Assembly: GCA_014132595.1 (NCBI GenBank)
Contig: BMAG01000024.1
Location: 1 to 64,000, forward strand
Length of the DNA: 64,000 nucleotides
From: Gammaproteobacteria bacterium
GTDB lineage: Bacteria; Pseudomonadota; Gammaproteobacteria; DSM-16500
Direction of reading: 5' to 3'
The translations under genes were made by a program, and so were the position numbers. The notes under the pieces were generated by a model. That model worked only from the letters and a program-made list of their open reading frames with translations. It did no database searches and was not told the origin of the DNA. This document shows positions 36,867 through 46,010 of this stretch, piece by piece. Position 1 is the stretch's first letter. Every line of letters begins with the position of its first letter.

Positions 36867-36915
36867 TAGCTATCGCTTGCGAACACGAGAGATATTTCTT
36901 ACAAGGATTGTAAAG

Positions 36916-37671
36916 ATGAAATTAATATCAGAATTAAAAGTTAAGTTATTTGCGGATGGTGCGGAAAAGGCGGGTATCCTGGAAATGTATAAAAAGCCCT
37001 TCATCCAGGGCTTTACAACGAATCCTTCTTTAATGCGAAAAGCGGGTATTAAAAATTATAAAGCTTTTGCACTCGATATTCTTAAAACGATCAAAAATCG
37101 TCCCATTTCATTTGAGGTTATTTCAGATGATTTTAAAGAAATGTATAGTCAGGCACTGGAAATTGCAAGCTGGGCGGAGAATGTCTATGTCAAAATTCCT
37201 GTGTCAGATACGAAAGGGAAGTCCACACTGAACTTGATACAGTTATTAAAAAAAGCCGGAGTTAAGCAGAATATCACCGCATTAATGACGTTAGAGCAGG
37301 TACGTGGTGTCGCGGAATCATTAGCCTTCGGACCTTCTGCCTATCTATCACTGTTTGCCGGCCGTATTGCAGATACCGGCAGGGATCCTATGATTATGAT
37401 GAAAAAAGCAGTTGCAGCATTATCCCCGTATCCTAACCTTGCGCTCATTTGGGCAAGTCCACGGGAGTTGTTGAATATTTTTCAAGCGGATGAAGTCGGT
37501 TGTCATATTATCACGGTGACTCACGACATTCTTAAGAAACTGTCTTTGGTAGGAAAAGATTTAAATCAATATTCACTTGATACTGTAAATATGTTATATA
37601 ACGACGCATTAAAAGCAGGTTTTACACTCGATCCTACTCAAGTTTCAACAAAAGAAGAAGAATTTGAATAA
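36916..37671 (+). CDS. Transaldolase family protein
   Basis: 251-residue TIM-barrel protein of the transaldolase/fructose-6-phosphate aldolase group: KLFADGA, GFTTNPSLMRKAGI, the Schiff-base lysine in VYVKIPVSD and NITALMTLEQV with SLFAGRIADTGRDP. ATG 36916 has AAGGA upstream; the open frame begins earlier but that part is read from a repeat remnant. Such enzymes interconvert sedoheptulose and other sugar phosphates, so it may supply or diversify the C7 precursor used by the GmhA and HddA enzymes. That role is inferred from context. Confidence 0.82.
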   Translation: MKLISELKVKLFADGAEKAGILEMYKKPFIQGFTTNPSLMRKAGIKNYKAFALDILKTIKNRPISFEVISDDFKEMYSQALEIASWAENVYVKIPVSDTKGKSTLNLIQLLKKAGVKQNITALMTLEQVRGVAESLAFGPSAYLSLFAGRIADTGRDPMIMMKKAVAALSPYPNLALIWASPRELLNIFQADEVGCHIITVTHDILKKLSLVGKDLNQYSLDTVNMLYNDALKAGFTLDPTQVSTKEEEFE

Positions 37672-37689
37672 ATAAACGCTGGAGATAAA

Positions 37690-39540
37690 ATGTTATCAAG
37701 ATTGTTGTTTTCAATCACAGGGTGTTTAGCCTTATTATGTTTTTTAGTTGCTTTTTATGTCGCAGCAGAACACACCTCTCATTATTTTGCGAATCATAAT
37801 TATTTCTTCTCTCCTTTTGCAGATGATATTTTAGATAATGCAAACACAACTTATCCTATAGCGCTAGGTAAGCAAAGTTTTTGGAAGATTTTTTCTCCCT
37901 ATATTGATCATCGAGTTGCTATTGAGCATGTCCAAGAACTCATAGATTTTGCTTGGACAAGCGGTGTGCAAGTGCTGCAACCCTATCGGATTAGTATTTT
38001 ATTGTGGGCTAATTTTTTGATTTTTTTTCATTATATTATTCGGCCCAGTGCATTCACGATTATTATTAAAACATTCTTATCGGGAGCCTATCTTTTTTTG
38101 CTTTTTGCAAGCATGAGTGTCAATACCTATGTGAGCACAATGCAGATTACTTGGCCTATTCTATTTTTATTTGCACTTTTAACGTTTATCAATCTTTCCC
38201 GCTATTGCCAGGTTGTAAAGCAAACTGGATTATCACGAGCATCCTATCTCTATATTGCGCTCACTGTTTTATGTCTTAATATCGTGTTGTATACGTTTAA
38301 TATCGGAGTAGTTTTGTGGCCGATTATCTTTTTAATACTTATTCATCAAAGGTGTTTAAAAAAAGATAGCTATATTTGGATAGGTCTTGCTTTTTTTAAT
38401 TATTATATTTATTTAGACCATCATTGGGTCATGAACAATGTTCATTCTTATTCAAGCCACGCTAAATTATTTTCCATTCCAGTATATATTCTGGAAGTTT
38501 TTAAAAAATATTCCAGGATTATATCAGTCTCTTTTAATATTCATGCGTTTTATCAGAGTACATTTATAACTCAAGTGATTGGCTTGATTTCAATTTTTAT
38601 TAGCATTGTTTTTATGGTTTCTTTTTTAAGTAAAAGAAATAGGTCTTCTTATGAAATTACATTCTTTGGTTATTTTGTATTTTCAATGTTATCCATGATT
38701 GTTATTCCTGTAATGAGAAATGCAGTTGATTGGAGATTTCTAACAGTCGGATTATTTTTTGATTTTTGTTTATTAATGTCCTTGTTTATGATGCTAGCTG
38801 ATTTTTCGCTGTCTCGCAAATCGAGTTGGGCTTCTGTCTCTTTGGTATTAATGGGTTCAATTTGGTTATTATTTAGGTTTCTTCCCATTGATAAACAATT
38901 ATCGAATGGGACTTATGAGCTTGGTTTTTTTAATCAAGTTTTTATTTCAGAAGCAACTCAAATTCCTATCGATGAGAATTTTTTAAAAGCATCAAAAATT
39001 TATCAATCTAGCGGCGACCTTCAGCCGCATGTTTTTATTAATGAGATTAATAAGTCTCAACATAAGGGCCCTTATTCTTTTTGGATCTCGCAATATATGA
39101 ATCAACCTATCAAAGTGTTGCAAAACAATAAACGAATATTAACGGACAAAGCTAAAATCTATGTTGCTTATGATTATCGCCCTGAGCATAGTTCTGGGTT
39201 GTTGATTAATGTGTTAGTTGAAAACAGCCGCACACCGATGAATAATCAATGGCAAATGGTATTTACAGACAAGGCCGGCACAATCATTGGTTTTGGCATT
39301 TCAAGTCCCAATCTGCAACCTTTGTGGGCTTTGCTGATACGGCCTTCTCATCTGATACTTTGGCGCGGTGCTATTAATACCCAATCCCTCAAATCACATG
39401 ACACCATTCATGCTTGGGCAATTGATCAAAATCACAAGGTTATTTATCAGTTAGGCAGTATGATAATTCCTACTCCGCTTTACTCTCAGAAACAATTTAC
39501 ATGGATATGGCAAAGAACCCAGCATGTTGGTGTTCAATAA
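37690..39540 (+). CDS. Large polytopic membrane protein (possible GT-C)
   Basis: 616 residues with roughly ten membrane helices (about residues 1-440), ending in a soluble C-terminal domain of about 170 residues. A likely periplasmic first loop contains SPFADDILDNANTTYP and SPYIDHRVAIEH, acidic motifs in the place where GT-C glycosyltransferases bind the lipid-linked donor. I do not recognise the exact family. The gene ends the long + strand unit and converges on a GT2 gene. Base composition (many F, I and Y codons) is AT-rich, as in the other large membrane genes here. Confidence 0.7.
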   Translation: MLSRLLFSITGCLALLCFLVAFYVAAEHTSHYFANHNYFFSPFADDILDNANTTYPIALGKQSFWKIFSPYIDHRVAIEHVQELIDFAWTSGVQVLQPYRISILLWANFLIFFHYIIRPSAFTIIIKTFLSGAYLFLLFASMSVNTYVSTMQITWPILFLFALLTFINLSRYCQVVKQTGLSRASYLYIALTVLCLNIVLYTFNIGVVLWPIIFLILIHQRCLKKDSYIWIGLAFFNYYIYLDHHWVMNNVHSYSSHAKLFSIPVYILEVFKKYSRIISVSFNIHAFYQSTFITQVIGLISIFISIVFMVSFLSKRNRSSYEITFFGYFVFSMLSMIVIPVMRNAVDWRFLTVGLFFDFCLLMSLFMMLADFSLSRKSSWASVSLVLMGSIWLLFRFLPIDKQLSNGTYELGFFNQVFISEATQIPIDENFLKASKIYQSSGDLQPHVFINEINKSQHKGPYSFWISQYMNQPIKVLQNNKRILTDKAKIYVAYDYRPEHSSGLLINVLVENSRTPMNNQWQMVFTDKAGTIIGFGISSPNLQPLWALLIRPSHLILWRGAINTQSLKSHDTIHAWAIDQNHKVIYQLGSMIIPTPLYSQKQFTWIWQRTQHVGVQ

Positions 39541-39547
39541 GAAAAAA

Positions 39548-40501
39548 CTAACTTTTAGAGATACCTTTGATGGCTTTTTTACAGACACCAGTAGTCGCAA
39601 CAGAGATAAGCTTGCAGAACCAGCGATAACCGTACGCTTTTAACCCTTGTTTCATATTTTTGAAAGCTTGTTTAGGAAGCTTTTTCAGTAAGTACATCAA
39701 GAATAAATAGATCGTATCTTTGGCGATCCATGCTTTAAATATTGCTTGTTGAGCGGTGGGTAAATGATAAGCAGCTAAAAAATGATTGGCTAAATTGATA
39801 TGTTCGTGCCGAGTACGAAATTGATTTTTCATGCTAAAGGTAAGAGAGTGATCATGCGAGAGATAGTTGTAAAATACATCGGGTATTATCTCAGATTGCA
39901 CATCGGAAAGAGCAAGCTTAATTAAAAATTCTCTATCATTTGTCATATTATAACTACCATCAGCAAGTGTTGGATTAAACTTTCCAAATTGCTTGAAAAT
40001 ATCTTTATGAAAAAAGCGTGCATTGATGGCAGGCAGTTCAAAGATCATATTGTGGAGCGTGATTTGAAGCTTGTTTGTATCATTGATCTGTCGTGTGATG
40101 CGTGATTGATGGTTAGTTTCATTTTGTAAAATATGTACACCCGTTGTGATCATTTTAGCGTGAGGTTTTGAATTATACAAAAGAGCGACTTTATGTAATA
40201 AGCCTTCATCAAGAAAGTCATCCGCATTTAGAAGTTCAATTAAATCCCCTGTTGCAATCTCTATGCCTTTGTTACAGGCATCACAATGGCCTTTATCTTT
40301 CTCGCTCTTCCAGTACGTAATGAAAGGTTGGTATTGTTTGATAACATCAAGAGTGCCATCGGTAGAGCCGCCATCCATCACGATTAATTCTAAATTAGGA
40401 TAATTTTGACGGATAACGCTTTCTAAAGTGCGTGGTAAATACTCTTTCATGTTTAGAACGCCGATGATAATGGAGATCCTAGGAAGAGTTTGATTTTGCA
40501 T
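39548..40501 (-). CDS. Glycosyltransferase family 2 protein
   Basis: 317 residues: ISIIIGVLNMKEYLPRTLES, the nucleotide-binding MDGGSTDGT and IELLNADDFLDEG with a DD metal site. No C-terminal membrane helices, so it probably acts as a soluble or peripheral transferase on an undecaprenyl-linked glycan. It is a single - strand gene between two + strand units. The 288 bases to 40789 hold no gene I can support, only the promoter region of the following genes. Confidence 0.85.
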   Translation of the reverse strand: MQNQTLPRISIIIGVLNMKEYLPRTLESVIRQNYPNLELIVMDGGSTDGTLDVIKQYQPFITYWKSEKDKGHCDACNKGIEIATGDLIELLNADDFLDEGLLHKVALLYNSKPHAKMITTGVHILQNETNHQSRITRQINDTNKLQITLHNMIFELPAINARFFHKDIFKQFGKFNPTLADGSYNMTNDREFLIKLALSDVQSEIIPDVFYNYLSHDHSLTFSMKNQFRTRHEHINLANHFLAAYHLPTAQQAIFKAWIAKDTIYLFLMYLLKKLPKQAFKNMKQGLKAYGYRWFCKLISVATTGVCKKAIKGISKS

Positions 40502-40789
40502 GTTTAAATTCCCACGCGTGATCTTATAAAAATGTGATTCATGATAAACAAATCGCCGCCTTCGCGGAAAGGCAAGATCGTCGTAGTATGAAACACAACT
40601 CGGCGAAGCGCAAGACGACTTTTAAATTGATGAACCGTGGGATTTTTAAGTGTATTTTTGGAGGATATTTCTTGATCGCGCAGCATCTACAGGATAGACT
40701 GTCATTCTTTTAAAAATAAGCAAAATCAATTGTATGGAAATTAAACTCGCCTGCGATTATTTTGGATCAAACAGGGGTTATATATTAAC

Positions 40790-41752
40790 ATGTACGATCA
40801 AATAATTACCGCCCGTCTTTATAAGACAATGCTACTTATTCGGCAAATTGAACTTAGGATTGCAGAAATTTACTACACTGATGCGATCAAAAGTCCTGTG
40901 CACTTATCTGTCGGCCAAGAATCTATCGCTGTTGGTGTTTGTGATGCATTAGAAAAGGACGATATCGTATCAAATACCTATCGTTGCCATGCCACTTATA
41001 TTGCCAAAGGCGGCAATCTTTTTGAAATGATGGCTGAGTTATATGGAAAAGCAACAGGCTGTGCAGGCGGGAAAGCAGGGTCTATGCATTTGGTTGATAT
41101 TAAAAATGGGGTCATGGGCGCATCCGCTGTTGTTGGTACAACGATTCCCGTCGCAACAGGCTATGCATTAGCAATGCAAAATGAAGCAAAAATCACAGGC
41201 AAACAGCGAGTCGTTGTTGCATTATGCGGGGATGGCGGCACAGAAGAAGGTTGTTTTTATGAATCTATTAATTTTGCAGCGTTACGTAAACTACCCATCA
41301 TCTTCATTTGTGAAAATAACCGATTGGCCATTCATACCCCTTTAGAAAAACGTTGGGCGACAGATCAACTTTGTGAACGTATAGCTACCTTTGGTATTAA
41401 AACGCATAAAATTGATGATGCAGATGTGTTCACGATTCGCGATACCATGGTAAATGCACTTGCTGATATACGAAAAGGTTCAGGCCCAATTTTTATTGAG
41501 TGTGCGACTTATCGCTGGCTTGAGCATGTTGGACCTTTGGATGATCACAAAGATGACTATCGTAATACAAAGGAATACCAGACATGGAAAGATAATGATC
41601 AAATTTTGCGCTTAGGAAAAATGCTGGATGAAAAAACACGTATTCAGCTAGAAGATGAAGTTGCATTAACACTACAACAAATTGAAAAGTTTGCTGAAGA
41701 AAGTCCATATCCTGCTGCTGAGGAGTTATATACTCATGTTTACGCAAGTTGA
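40790..41752 (+). CDS. TPP-dependent dehydrogenase E1 component, alpha subunit
   Basis: 320 residues, homologous to the alpha subunit of pyruvate/acetoin/branched-chain 2-oxoacid dehydrogenases. The thiamine-diphosphate motif begins with Gly147-Asp-Gly-Gly150 (LCGDGGTEEGCFYESINFAA) and ends with the CENN asparagine about 30 residues later. The substrate-side SKATGCAGGKAGSMHL-type loop is present as KATGCAGGKAGSMHL. No E2 or E3 is in the window. In a glycan locus this pair may perform an acyloin-type condensation rather than fuel metabolism; that is inference. RBS AGGGG near 40775. Confidence 0.9.
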   Translation: MYDQIITARLYKTMLLIRQIELRIAEIYYTDAIKSPVHLSVGQESIAVGVCDALEKDDIVSNTYRCHATYIAKGGNLFEMMAELYGKATGCAGGKAGSMHLVDIKNGVMGASAVVGTTIPVATGYALAMQNEAKITGKQRVVVALCGDGGTEEGCFYESINFAALRKLPIIFICENNRLAIHTPLEKRWATDQLCERIATFGIKTHKIDDADVFTIRDTMVNALADIRKGSGPIFIECATYRWLEHVGPLDDHKDDYRNTKEYQTWKDNDQILRLGKMLDEKTRIQLEDEVALTLQQIEKFAEESPYPAAEELYTHVYAS

Positions 41753-42839
41753 AAAAACACCTGCTCAAACCGAGCAAATGTCAGAAACCCGCTTAATACG
41801 TTATGTAGATGCGTTGCGTGAAGCTTTTGAAGAAGAGATGGCGCGTGATCCAAAAGTGTTCTTATTTGGATTGGATGTGGATGATCATAAGGGTATCCAA
41901 GGCTCAACAATAGGATTGCAGGAAAAATTTGGTAAAGACCGCGTTTTTTGCACGCCCTTGTCTGAGGATGCTATGACAGGTGTTGCAATAGGTGCTGCTA
42001 TAGCAGGTTACCGTCCTATTCATGTTCATATCCGTATGGATTTCATGTTGCTTTGTATGAATCAGTTAGTGAACATGGCAGCAAAATCACATTATATGTA
42101 TAACGGACAAGTAAAAGTACCTTTAGTGGTGCGCACCATGATTGGTCGTTCATGGGGGCAGGGCGGACAACACTCTCAAGCATTGCATTCCATGTTTATG
42201 CATGTGCCAGGGTTGAAGGTGGTGGCCCCTGCGAATGCACATGATGCAAAAGGTTGTATGATTTCTGCTATACGTGATAACAACCCCGTTATTTTTATAG
42301 AGCATCGTCTGTTATATTCAACAGAAGGGTATGTACCCACAAAATCATACGAAGTGCCATTAGGTAAGGCTCGTATTTTAACGGAAGGTACAGACATTAC
42401 TATTGTTGCTGTATCACATATGGTGATGGAAGCTTTACGTGCCAAAAAACATTTAGAAAGTGTAGGCATTAACGCTGAAGTGATAGACCCCATTACACTC
42501 TGGCCATTAGATATGGAAACTATTATGCAATCCGTCAAGAAAACGGGTAAATTGTTAATGGTTGATAATGCATGGTTAACGTGCGGCGCGAGCAGCGAAA
42601 TTCTGACTCGTGCAATGGAAATGTGTCAAGAAGAGGATATTTCAATTCCATCATTGGCTCGTATGGGCTTTGCACCTACTACATGTCCTACAACAAAACC
42701 ACTTGAAAATTTATTCTACCCCGATGCGCGTTCGATTGCCGTGAAAGCTTATCAAATGACTCAAGGGAAAAAAGCAAAAACATGGGAGCCTCCAGTAAGT
42801 GCTAATACAGAAATTGATGCATTTAAGGGGCCGTTTTAA
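41736..42839 (+). CDS. TPP-dependent dehydrogenase E1 component, beta subunit
   Basis: 367 residues from ATG 41736, which has AGGAG (41721-41725) at the right distance and overlaps the alpha gene by 17 bases. Family landmarks: LREAFEEEMARDPKVFLFG, TPLSEDAMTGVAIGAAIAGY, SWGQGGQHSQALHSMFMHVPG and IEHRLLYSTEG. The C-terminal domain has EVIDPITLWPLDMETI. Together with the alpha subunit it makes the alpha2beta2 E1 enzyme. Confidence 0.9.
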   Translation: MFTQVEKTPAQTEQMSETRLIRYVDALREAFEEEMARDPKVFLFGLDVDDHKGIQGSTIGLQEKFGKDRVFCTPLSEDAMTGVAIGAAIAGYRPIHVHIRMDFMLLCMNQLVNMAAKSHYMYNGQVKVPLVVRTMIGRSWGQGGQHSQALHSMFMHVPGLKVVAPANAHDAKGCMISAIRDNNPVIFIEHRLLYSTEGYVPTKSYEVPLGKARILTEGTDITIVAVSHMVMEALRAKKHLESVGINAEVIDPITLWPLDMETIMQSVKKTGKLLMVDNAWLTCGASSEILTRAMEMCQEEDISIPSLARMGFAPTTCPTTKPLENLFYPDARSIAVKAYQMTQGKKAKTWEPPVSANTEIDAFKGPF

Positions 42840-42860
42840 TTATTATCATGAGAACAATTA

Positions 42861-44759
42861 ATGCAGCTAAGCACTAAAATTTCATTGAAGGCACGTATGT
42901 TAGCAAGGAAGCTGAAGCTTAGGTTTTTTAAAGCAGCAACTCCTGAAATTCAAATTGAAAATAAAATGTTAGAGATTCCTTTAGGGAAAGAAAGTTCTAA
43001 ACCTAAAGCGATCCTAGAAATTGTACCCACCAAAAAAAATGCTACGTGGGTAGGTAAAAATTGGTTGATTAATTTTTCTGATAACCGATTTTCAGAGCAT
43101 GGCGAAGATGGTGTCATCGCTAAAATTTTTGAAATCTTAAAACCTGAAAATAAATGGGTATGTGAGTTTGGAGCCCATGATCCAGAAACAATAAGTAACA
43201 CTTGGCGTTTGATTAATCAGGAAGGATGGAATGCTTTATTAATTGAAGCAGATGATCTTTATTTTGAAAAGCTGAAAAATTATTACAAGGACACCCCCTC
43301 CGTTCAATGCCTTCATACAAAAGTCTCTTATGAAGGAAATGAACGGCTAGATTCACTGTTAGAAAAAACACCGGTTCCAACAAATTTAGATTTCATGGTC
43401 ATCGATATTGATGGTAATGATTATCATGTATGGGAGGCTATAAATACTTATAAGGCCAAAGTCGTCATGATTGAATTCAATGCGGCCATCTCTACAGAAG
43501 TTTCATTCATTCAAGCCCGTGATTTATCCGTTAATCAGGGTACTTCATTAAGAGCAATGGTCGACCTAGCAAATAAAAAAGGATACAAACTAATAGCCGC
43601 AACTTCATGGAATGCCTTTTTCGTCGAAGAGAAATATTATTCACTGTTTTTTGAAACAGAACCTTCTCTTGAGAGTATGTATACACCTCCTGCTAGACAT
43701 CCAATTTGGACACGCGCATTTCAGCTTTATGATGGAACGATTGTCATGGCTCCTTGGGATGAAATGCTTTGGCATAAAGTTGATTTAAAGCCTACTGATT
43801 ATCAGGTATTGCCAGAGTCATATCGTCGTTTTTCAAAATCACTTGCTGCAAGAAATTATCTATACGAAAAAACCGGTTCAAAAACATCATTAAAGAAAGA
43901 GGATGCTTACTATTTAGATAAAATTTTTAAGATGCCCGGAAATGTTGTTTCTCAGTTTGCTAGAAACGTATTTTCACGCTACGGCGAAGATGGAATATTA
44001 GAAAAGTTAGCTGCAATAATTACCCAAGATAATTTATATTTTGTGGATGTAGGGGCTGGGGATGGGATCACTCAAAGTCGATCACGTTATTTAGCAGAGA
44101 GACATTATTGGCATGGCATTTTATTAGAAAATGACCCAGTAGAGCGAAACAAACTTCAAAAATCAATTAAAGGTTTGTCTAAAGTAAGATTATATGATCA
44201 AGAGTATGGATTATCTGAATCAAACAGTCTTGATCGTATTTTTACAAAGATGGGAATTCCCCGAGAGTTTTCAGTGTTATTGCTGAATAATTATGGTATG
44301 GAGTATTATTTATGGGAGTCATTATTGGAATTTTCTCCCAATTTAATTGCAATACAATTCAATCCAACAATACCTAATGATGTTAAATTCGTCCAACCCA
44401 AAGATTTCTCAATACATCAAGGCTGTTCTTTAAGAGCTCTTTATGAACTAGCGCATTATAAAGGTTATGAATTAGTGGGTGTTACACTGGAAACCGCTTT
44501 CTTTTTGAAAAGGAAATTCTTTTTCCGGTTTTTTGAATTATTTAAACAAGGATATACTGATCTTGATGATATGTTTTGTCCTGCGCAAATGCATTTATCT
44601 CAGTTATATGATGGAACAATTGCATTAAATGGACTTGACCGTCTCATGTGGCATGGTATTCGTATTGATGAAGAAAAATTACAAGTTATACCGCGAGCAC
44701 TACGAAAATTTCATCAATATTTTGATACAGAATATAAAAATATTTTTTATCGAATATAA
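42861..44759 (+). CDS. Tandem-duplicated FkbM/methyltransferase-like protein
   Basis: 632 residues made of two homologous halves. Unit 1 (about 78-340) starts FSEHGEDGVIAKIFEIL with the SAM-site-like CEFGAHDPETIS and acidic motif IDIDGND (181-187). Unit 2 (about 371-632) starts FSRYGEDGILEKLAAII with VDVGAGDGITQ, but at the acidic position it reads LLNNYGMEY (474-482). Both units end with a QLYDGT...D..MWH block and a PxxxRxF tail. FkbM-type folds are often sugar O-methyltransferases. Unit 1 has a degraded glycine loop and keeps the acidic motif; unit 2 has the reverse, so each half may supply part of the site. The exact family is not certain. Confidence 0.75.
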   Translation: MQLSTKISLKARMLARKLKLRFFKAATPEIQIENKMLEIPLGKESSKPKAILEIVPTKKNATWVGKNWLINFSDNRFSEHGEDGVIAKIFEILKPENKWVCEFGAHDPETISNTWRLINQEGWNALLIEADDLYFEKLKNYYKDTPSVQCLHTKVSYEGNERLDSLLEKTPVPTNLDFMVIDIDGNDYHVWEAINTYKAKVVMIEFNAAISTEVSFIQARDLSVNQGTSLRAMVDLANKKGYKLIAATSWNAFFVEEKYYSLFFETEPSLESMYTPPARHPIWTRAFQLYDGTIVMAPWDEMLWHKVDLKPTDYQVLPESYRRFSKSLAARNYLYEKTGSKTSLKKEDAYYLDKIFKMPGNVVSQFARNVFSRYGEDGILEKLAAIITQDNLYFVDVGAGDGITQSRSRYLAERHYWHGILLENDPVERNKLQKSIKGLSKVRLYDQEYGLSESNSLDRIFTKMGIPREFSVLLLNNYGMEYYLWESLLEFSPNLIAIQFNPTIPNDVKFVQPKDFSIHQGCSLRALYELAHYKGYELVGVTLETAFFLKRKFFFRFFELFKQGYTDLDDMFCPAQMHLSQLYDGTIALNGLDRLMWHGIRIDEEKLQVIPRALRKFHQYFDTEYKNIFYRI

Positions 44760-44780
44760 TGTTCCTTATGGAGATAATGT

Positions 44781-46010
44781 GTGAAGTTGCAATTATCGGA
44801 ATTCCTGGATAAATTTCAGATATACGATCTGACTATGCCCGCCAAAATAAAGTTGGTTAACAATCGACGAATAGATGATAGTGAATATAAGCTTGTCTGT
44901 AATATATGTGAAATATTTACAGCCATCGCAGATGTGGCAAAGACAGAAAATTTGTTACCACCCCCTGGCGGTATTTTTTGGGAAAATGCAAAAAAAGGTC
45001 TGATACCTTTCGAGTTATATCTTAGAAAAAATAGAAATGAGATTGATCATTCATTTTTATTTAATACACGATTCCGTGATTTCCCATCAATTGCATATGA
45101 ATATGATGAATATACGCCTATGCCTGACTTTTGGGTTCGTCGCTATGAACGACTAGTGAATGTAGTATCACAGCGATGGCATGTCCAAGTGCCTGCGAGA
45201 TTCGGAGAAATTGGCTGGAATGTTAATGGCTATCCTGTGAATCGTCTCACCTCTATTAATCAAGAACGTATTAATGCAATGCATATAGCGGGTATCACAG
45301 GCTATTTAGAGGAACTTTTATTTCCACGTATTCTTGAAATTGGGGCCGGCGCTGGTGAGTTAGGTTATGTCTTATGCAAAGCGCTCCCTAATTGCACATG
45401 GTTTGATTGTGATCTTTTGGGAAGTCTCATTTATAGTGCAATTCACTTGGCCGTGATGTTACCTGATAAACAGCATTATATTTATGTTGGTAATCTTGAG
45501 GTGAAAGGTGATCTTGATGAGAAGCTTATTATCAGAAATGCTGAAGAAGCGGCTCAATGTCAGAATGCAGTTATTAATATTCCTCATTTTCTACTCAAAG
45601 ATTTTGTAAGACATCTCAAGCTTTCTTTTGCTTATAATACGTATTCATTTGGTGAAATGCCTCAAACATCAGTATCAGATTATGCAAGTATGCTTTCTGA
45701 TTTTTTACAAGATCATGGTATTTTGTATGAGCAGAATGGGTATTTTCCAGAAAAAGGCGGGGATAATGTTGAGACTATTTTGAAGAACTATTTTGAACAA
45801 GTTCCATGGCCAAATGAAGTAGATGGAAATAGTTTTATGAATGGAGCTATGCGAATTTGGTCTAATAATACTATCGGATTTGAACTTGATAGGTTTATAC
45901 ATCCAAATAAGCGATCAAAAATAATTAAATCGTTTGATGATCAGGGCGATTTTCCAGATATAGAATTTCCGATGGAAGCCTGGGGTAAATTGGAGTACTT
46001 GTATGAATAA
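44781..46010 (+). CDS. Putative sugar O-methyltransferase
   Basis: 409 residues; the SAM-binding motif is ILEIGAGAGELGYVLCKALP followed by WFDCDL. The N-terminal region and the FDLPxDDSEY-type layout (RIDDSEYKLVCNICEIF) resemble the large putative sugar O-methyltransferase family found in O-antigen loci. The start is GTG 44781 with GGAG ten bases upstream; the ATG at 44777 is in another frame and stops at once. Overlaps the Rieske gene by eight bases. Confidence 0.75.
   Translation: MKLQLSEFLDKFQIYDLTMPAKIKLVNNRRIDDSEYKLVCNICEIFTAIADVAKTENLLPPPGGIFWENAKKGLIPFELYLRKNRNEIDHSFLFNTRFRDFPSIAYEYDEYTPMPDFWVRRYERLVNVVSQRWHVQVPARFGEIGWNVNGYPVNRLTSINQERINAMHIAGITGYLEELLFPRILEIGAGAGELGYVLCKALPNCTWFDCDLLGSLIYSAIHLAVMLPDKQHYIYVGNLEVKGDLDEKLIIRNAEEAAQCQNAVINIPHFLLKDFVRHLKLSFAYNTYSFGEMPQTSVSDYASMLSDFLQDHGILYEQNGYFPEKGGDNVETILKNYFEQVPWPNEVDGNSFMNGAMRIWSNNTIGFELDRFIHPNKRSKIIKSFDDQGDFPDIEFPMEAWGKLEYLYE

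Noticed and set aside
36862-36915. 5' extension of the transaldolase-like gene
   Set aside because: Read from a repeat remnant; ATG 36916 with AAGGA agrees with the family start.
40504-40686. 60-codon - strand frame between the GT2 gene and E1 alpha
   Set aside because: No ribosome binding site, no recognisable motif and a composition typical of a chance frame.
42176-42538. 120-codon frame opposite the E1 beta gene
   Set aside because: Shadow of a conserved coding region with no start signal.
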